The notes beneath the pieces are model-generated. The model did no database searches. It saw nothing but the letters and a program-made list of their open reading frames with translations, and was not told the origin of the DNA. 38,102 nucleotides of DNA from Thermodesulfobacteriota bacterium (GTDB lineage Bacteria > Desulfobacterota > Anaeroferrophillalia > Anaeroferrophillales > Tharpellaceae). The stretch covers positions 1 through 38,102 of the forward strand of contig JANTGZ010000012.1 of the NCBI GenBank assembly GCA_024762675.1, written 5' to 3'. This document shows positions 34,448 through 38,102 of the stretch, one piece after another; the stretch's first letter is position 1, and every line of letters starts with the position of its first letter. A program made the position numbers and the translations under genes.

Positions 34448-35740
34448 AAACCGCGGTAGCGGTACAGGCAAACCGGCGGCCTGGAAACGCAAAAAAGCGG
34501 TTTGATAAAATTTTTCCGCCGGCTCCCGACTGAATCCCAAATGGATCCGGGGAAGTCTCTCTCCAGACAGAAATTTCCAGTGCTGGAGCAAGGTTGGCTG
34601 ATCACTGCCGCTCTCATATTGAATCAGGCGCCGATGTGAAGAACTCAGCCTGGTGGTCGGCAGATTGAGTTTTGCGGCAAAATTAATCAACCGAGCGAGC
34701 TCTTTCTCCTCCACCGGCGGAGCCCCGCAAGCCTTATAGGAGAGAGAGATTAACTGGTCAACAAGATAGCCATCCATTCCACCGGGGCGACATTGCAGCA
34801 GAAATTTATCATAGGTATCGACGGCATCGCTTAAAAAAGCCCCCAACATGGCATCAAAACCATAGCAGCGCCCGATATAGAGCAAAGCCAGATCATCACT
34901 GACTCCATCACCCAGGCGGCGACGAAAATAGGCTTGATCAAATTCCGGATAGTCGTAGAGCTTTTTCTCATCAACAATAACTTCGAGCTCGACAAGATGC
35001 CGAAGCTCCGCTGGACTGAACGCCCGGGCACCGGTATCGCCCAGAGAAAGTTGGCCAAGCCTTTCCGGCCGCACAACCTCCTGGCCGCCATAGCCCAGCT
35101 CCAGTTCATAACCATTGAAAGTAAAAGGCAAAAGAGCCAGAGAACGTTGCCGACAATCGGGATCATCCATCTGCCCGGCCAGCACCAGACCTTTAATAAA
35201 GGGCTCTCCCGCCACCACTAGGTCCTTGAAAAAATTGATCCCGAACAGTGGTCCCTGTTCATCTTCAAGAGCAATAAACGGATCCCGAAAATGTTTTTCC
35301 AGGTGTATAAGCAAACGCTCTATCTGCTGATTACGCCAAGCCCTGATCGATTGGTGCCCAAGTTGTGGATCAAGGCCCTCAATGACTGAGCAGACCCGGT
35401 CGAAGGTGGCATCGGCAAAGATCAAAGACCTTCCCTTGGCATCCATAAACCAACCGTGACCATTCTGGGCCCGGCCGAGAACTGACTGCGGTAGCAGCTT
35501 TTCCAAAAAATCGCTAGAGGTGGCAAACTTTTGCGCCATTAAATAGGCATAATCCAAGCGCACACACTCTAGAAAAAGGTCACGATCACGGCTTACGCTT
35601 AAAAGCTTAGGAGACTGAGCCCCATTCCGACTACAATAACGACGATCAAAGGTATCATTGTGGCGGCCGGCCAAACTGTCAAAAGTCGCCTCGAGACGAT
35701 CGACCGCTGCCCGCTTCTGGTTTTGCCTTCCTCTACGCAT
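34436..35740 (-). CDS. Uncharacterised protein
   Basis: 434-aa ORF with no recognised domain; last codons and stop lie inside the heptad array. Confidence 0.8.
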   Translation of the reverse strand: MRRGRQNQKRAAVDRLEATFDSLAGRHNDTFDRRYCSRNGAQSPKLLSVSRDRDLFLECVRLDYAYLMAQKFATSSDFLEKLLPQSVLGRAQNGHGWFMDAKGRSLIFADATFDRVCSVIEGLDPQLGHQSIRAWRNQQIERLLIHLEKHFRDPFIALEDEQGPLFGINFFKDLVVAGEPFIKGLVLAGQMDDPDCRQRSLALLPFTFNGYELELGYGGQEVVRPERLGQLSLGDTGARAFSPAELRHLVELEVIVDEKKLYDYPEFDQAYFRRRLGDGVSDDLALLYIGRCYGFDAMLGAFLSDAVDTYDKFLLQCRPGGMDGYLVDQLISLSYKACGAPPVEEKELARLINFAAKLNLPTTRLSSSHRRLIQYESGSDQPTLLQHWKFLSGERLPRIHLGFSREPAEKFYQTAFLRFQAAGLPVPLPRFSRQ

Positions 35741-35877
35741 ACCCTTTTACATATAACCGTTACAGATTATCGCTCTTGACCACAAAAGCCAACTCAACTA
35801 CTATACAGCTCTAAACCTGAACAAGAGACTATTTAATTTCCGGTTTACTTCCGAAATTACCGAATCAGGAGACCTTC

Positions 35878-37071
35878 ATGAATACTTTCAATACTTCTCC
35901 AGGCAGCAAGATTTTCCCTCTGATTAGAGAGTGGCGCCAGCATCTGCACCGCCACCCGGAACTTTCCGGGCACGAACAGGAGAGCGCCCGTTTTATCAGC
36001 CGGGTTCTCAACCAACATAATATCGAGCATCAAACCGATATCGGCGGCCATGGCATCGTCGCCTGGATCAATCGCCAGGCCGCAAGACCTGACATCGCCT
36101 TTCGCGCCGACTTTGACGCCCTGCCCTTAAATGATCACAAACAGTCGGATTACGCCTCAACCATTCCCGGCGTCATGCATGCCTGTGCCCACGACGGCCA
36201 CGCTGCAGTGCTGATGGGGCTGGCCGTCACTCTTGCGGAAAACCCTAAGCAACTCTCTTCCCCGATCAGGCTGATTTTCCAACCGGCTGAAGAGAATGGC
36301 CAGGGAGCAGCAGCTATGCTTAAGGATGGGATATTCAAAGAGCCACCGGCGGCAATTTTCGGTTTTCACTTCTTCCCGCAGATGGAGGCTGGTAGCGCCA
36401 GGCTTCACCGCCAGGCTTTTATGGCTACCACCGAGCATTTCACGATCACGATCAAAGGCCGCTCCGCTCACGCCTGTACGCCGGAAAAAGCAATTGACGC
36501 AATTCAAGTTGCGGCCCATCTGATTCTCGCATTCAACCACCTGACCACCAAAAATATCGACCCGGTCGACCCCGCCCTGATCTCTATCGGAACCATAAAC
36601 GGCGGCACCACCTCCAATATCATTGCCGACCAAGTCACCTTAACCGGAACCATCCGCAGCCTCTCTAAGGAACAGCATCAACGCCTGCACCAAGCCCTTA
36701 AACGAATTGTCAATGAGTTGCCCAAAGCCTTCGGGGCCGAAGCTGAAATCAATATCAGCGAAGTTGCCCCGGCCCTGGTCAATGATCCACCCCTTAGCGA
36801 ACTTTTAACCGGCATCTTAAGTGAAAGCCAGGCCATCACCCATTTTGAAGATAACGGCCCGCCACTGCTCGGAGGTGAAGATTTTGCCCGTTTCGCGGAA
36901 AAGGTTCCCGGCTGCTATATCTTCTTTGGTTGTGGCAACCATGAGCGGGGAATTATTCATCCTCTACACAGCTCTCTCTTTGATCTCGATGAAAAAGCCC
37001 TCGATGTCGCCCTGACAACGATTCATGCCATCGCCTTACAGGGTCGCGAAATTATTGCTGCCCTCAAATAA
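35878..37071 (+). CDS. M20 family amidohydrolase (hippurate/N-acyl-amino-acid hydrolase type)
   Basis: RQHLHRHPELSGHEQESARFI, AFRADFDALPL, MHACAHDGHAAVLMG, LIFQPAEENGQGAAAML, LGGEDFARFAEKVPGCYIFFG. Confidence 0.94.
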   Translation: MNTFNTSPGSKIFPLIREWRQHLHRHPELSGHEQESARFISRVLNQHNIEHQTDIGGHGIVAWINRQAARPDIAFRADFDALPLNDHKQSDYASTIPGVMHACAHDGHAAVLMGLAVTLAENPKQLSSPIRLIFQPAEENGQGAAAMLKDGIFKEPPAAIFGFHFFPQMEAGSARLHRQAFMATTEHFTITIKGRSAHACTPEKAIDAIQVAAHLILAFNHLTTKNIDPVDPALISIGTINGGTTSNIIADQVTLTGTIRSLSKEQHQRLHQALKRIVNELPKAFGAEAEINISEVAPALVNDPPLSELLTGILSESQAITHFEDNGPPLLGGEDFARFAEKVPGCYIFFGCGNHERGIIHPLHSSLFDLDEKALDVALTTIHAIALQGREIIAALK

Positions 37072-37681
37072 ATTGAAAAAATCTTAAAGCATCACGAAAC
37101 AGGGTAAGAGCCAGAAACCCCAGCAAGACTCCTAAAGCGCGCATCACAAAAATATAGAGGCGGCCTTCCAGCAAAATTTTTGAGCGGTTCGCCAGCAGCG
37201 CCAGAGATATTTTTGCACCGATCAAAAAAAAATAAAATGCTCCAATAAAGGCCAGAACCGAAAGATAACTTTGGGCTCTGGCTTTCATAACCAGAGGCCC
37301 ACCGATCGTCATCCAGAAGAGATAAGGGTGAGGGCTTAGAAAATTGACAATCACCCCTTTGCTCAAGGATTTTGCCGCTTCATTCTCCAGGCTGATCAGA
37401 ATTTGGGGACTTCGCAAACTCTTGTAGGCCATTGATAACAGCAACAGGGATCCGGCCAGAGATATCACCCCCAACACCGTATTCACTTGCGATAATTGCG
37501 CCAGGACAAAGAGAGCGACACAAATTATCGGCAGATCAGTCAGCAGTGGCGCACAGGCCACCTTGACGCCGGCCCGCCAATCATGCTGCAGGGTTTCAAT
37601 GAGCACCAAAGTCAAAAGCGGGCCGGGAGCCAGTCCGGCCGAGAGGCCCAATACTGTACCAACGATCAGATAATCGATCAT
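37064..37681 (-). CDS. LysE family translocator
   Basis: LGLSAGLAPGPLLTLVLIETLQHDWRAGVKVACAPLLTDLPII; FLSPHPYLFWMTIGGP; multiple TM segments. Confidence 0.88.
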   Translation of the reverse strand: MIDYLIVGTVLGLSAGLAPGPLLTLVLIETLQHDWRAGVKVACAPLLTDLPIICVALFVLAQLSQVNTVLGVISLAGSLLLLSMAYKSLRSPQILISLENEAAKSLSKGVIVNFLSPHPYLFWMTIGGPLVMKARAQSYLSVLAFIGAFYFFLIGAKISLALLANRSKILLEGRLYIFVMRALGVLLGFLALTLFRDALRFFQFI

Positions 37682-38102
37682 TTCTGTTCGACAGCTGAGG
37701 TCGGGGCAAGATACTCGAGTTCCCCCATCTCCTCACTAAAAACCAGATGATAGACCTCATTCGAGGTTTCGGCCGCAACCACCCTTTCAGTCATCTCCCG
37801 TCGGCTGAAAACCTTAGAAACCGCCGCCAGGGTCTTCAAATGATCCTCAAAACGGTGCTCAGGAATGATCATCAGGATAATAACTTTCGCTTTTTCGCCA
37901 TCTAAAGAGTTAAAATCGACCCCTTCCCGAATCACCGCCATCACCCCCATGATACTCCGACTTCTAGGAAGCAAACCATCAGCCACTGTACCATGAGGAA
38001 TCGCGATCCCTTTACCAAGCCCCGTACTCAACGATCGCTCGCGCTCAATAACCGAACGCAAAAGAGGTTCGTGAGCATCATCCGGCAAGTTATAGGTCGC
38101 CA
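37678..38102 (-). CDS. PTS EIIA (fructose/nitrogen type) domain protein, N-terminus beyond the window end
   Basis: LLRSVIERERSLSTGLGKGIAIPHGTV with GIAIPHG active-site His; frame stays open to the edge (..ATYNLPDDAHEP). Confidence 0.87.
   Translation of the reverse strand, partial: ATYNLPDDAHEPLLRSVIERERSLSTGLGKGIAIPHGTVADGLLPRSRSIMGVMAVIREGVDFNSLDGEKAKVIILMIIPEHRFEDHLKTLAAVSKVFSRREMTERVVAAETSNEVYHLVFSEEMGELEYLAPTSAVEQK

Noticed and set aside
37064-37071. 8-bp convergent overlap of amidohydrolase and LysE genes
   Set aside because: Small convergent overlaps are common in compact genomes; no further signal.

Overview
This is a 38.1 kb bacterial chromosomal window. The gene content looks Desulfobacterota/deltaproteobacteria-like, but that placement is inference only. 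Most of it is core genome: clpB; an AAA/DUF4143 ATPase; an ABC-2 exporter pair; citrate synthase with a translationally coupled dGTPase; a 1404-aa SNF2-type helicase; a long KamA-family radical SAM protein; tRNA-Gly(CCC); a flagellar operon flgBC-fliEFGHI behind a textbook sigma54 site; an orphan GspE/PilB-like ATPase with four MshEN-type half-repeats; queD-folE2; plsY; a NYN/YacP protein; a carboxyltransferase and a separate biotin carrier; a TPR lipoprotein; a zinc-ribbon protein; a FliK-like protein; a gamma-carbonic-anhydrase-like protein; an uncharacterised protein; an M20 amidohydrolase; a LysE exporter; and a partial PTS EIIA. I saw no CRISPR array, complete IS element or prophage. The most unexplained signal is intergenic. 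Four gene ends carry period-7 'AGTNNNN' heptad arrays that begin at or within a few bases of the upstream stop codon; at two of them the array overlaps the stop codon, and one forms an in-phase inverted array. Several other structured intergenic repeat types occur as well, including two CACGAA-type long hairpins, nested elements in fliF-fliG and folE2-plsY, and an element after the helicase. Further leads are a Lys/Arg-rich insertion in citrate synthase, a GTATAC-centred operator-like palindrome, and a decayed methyltransferase fragment.
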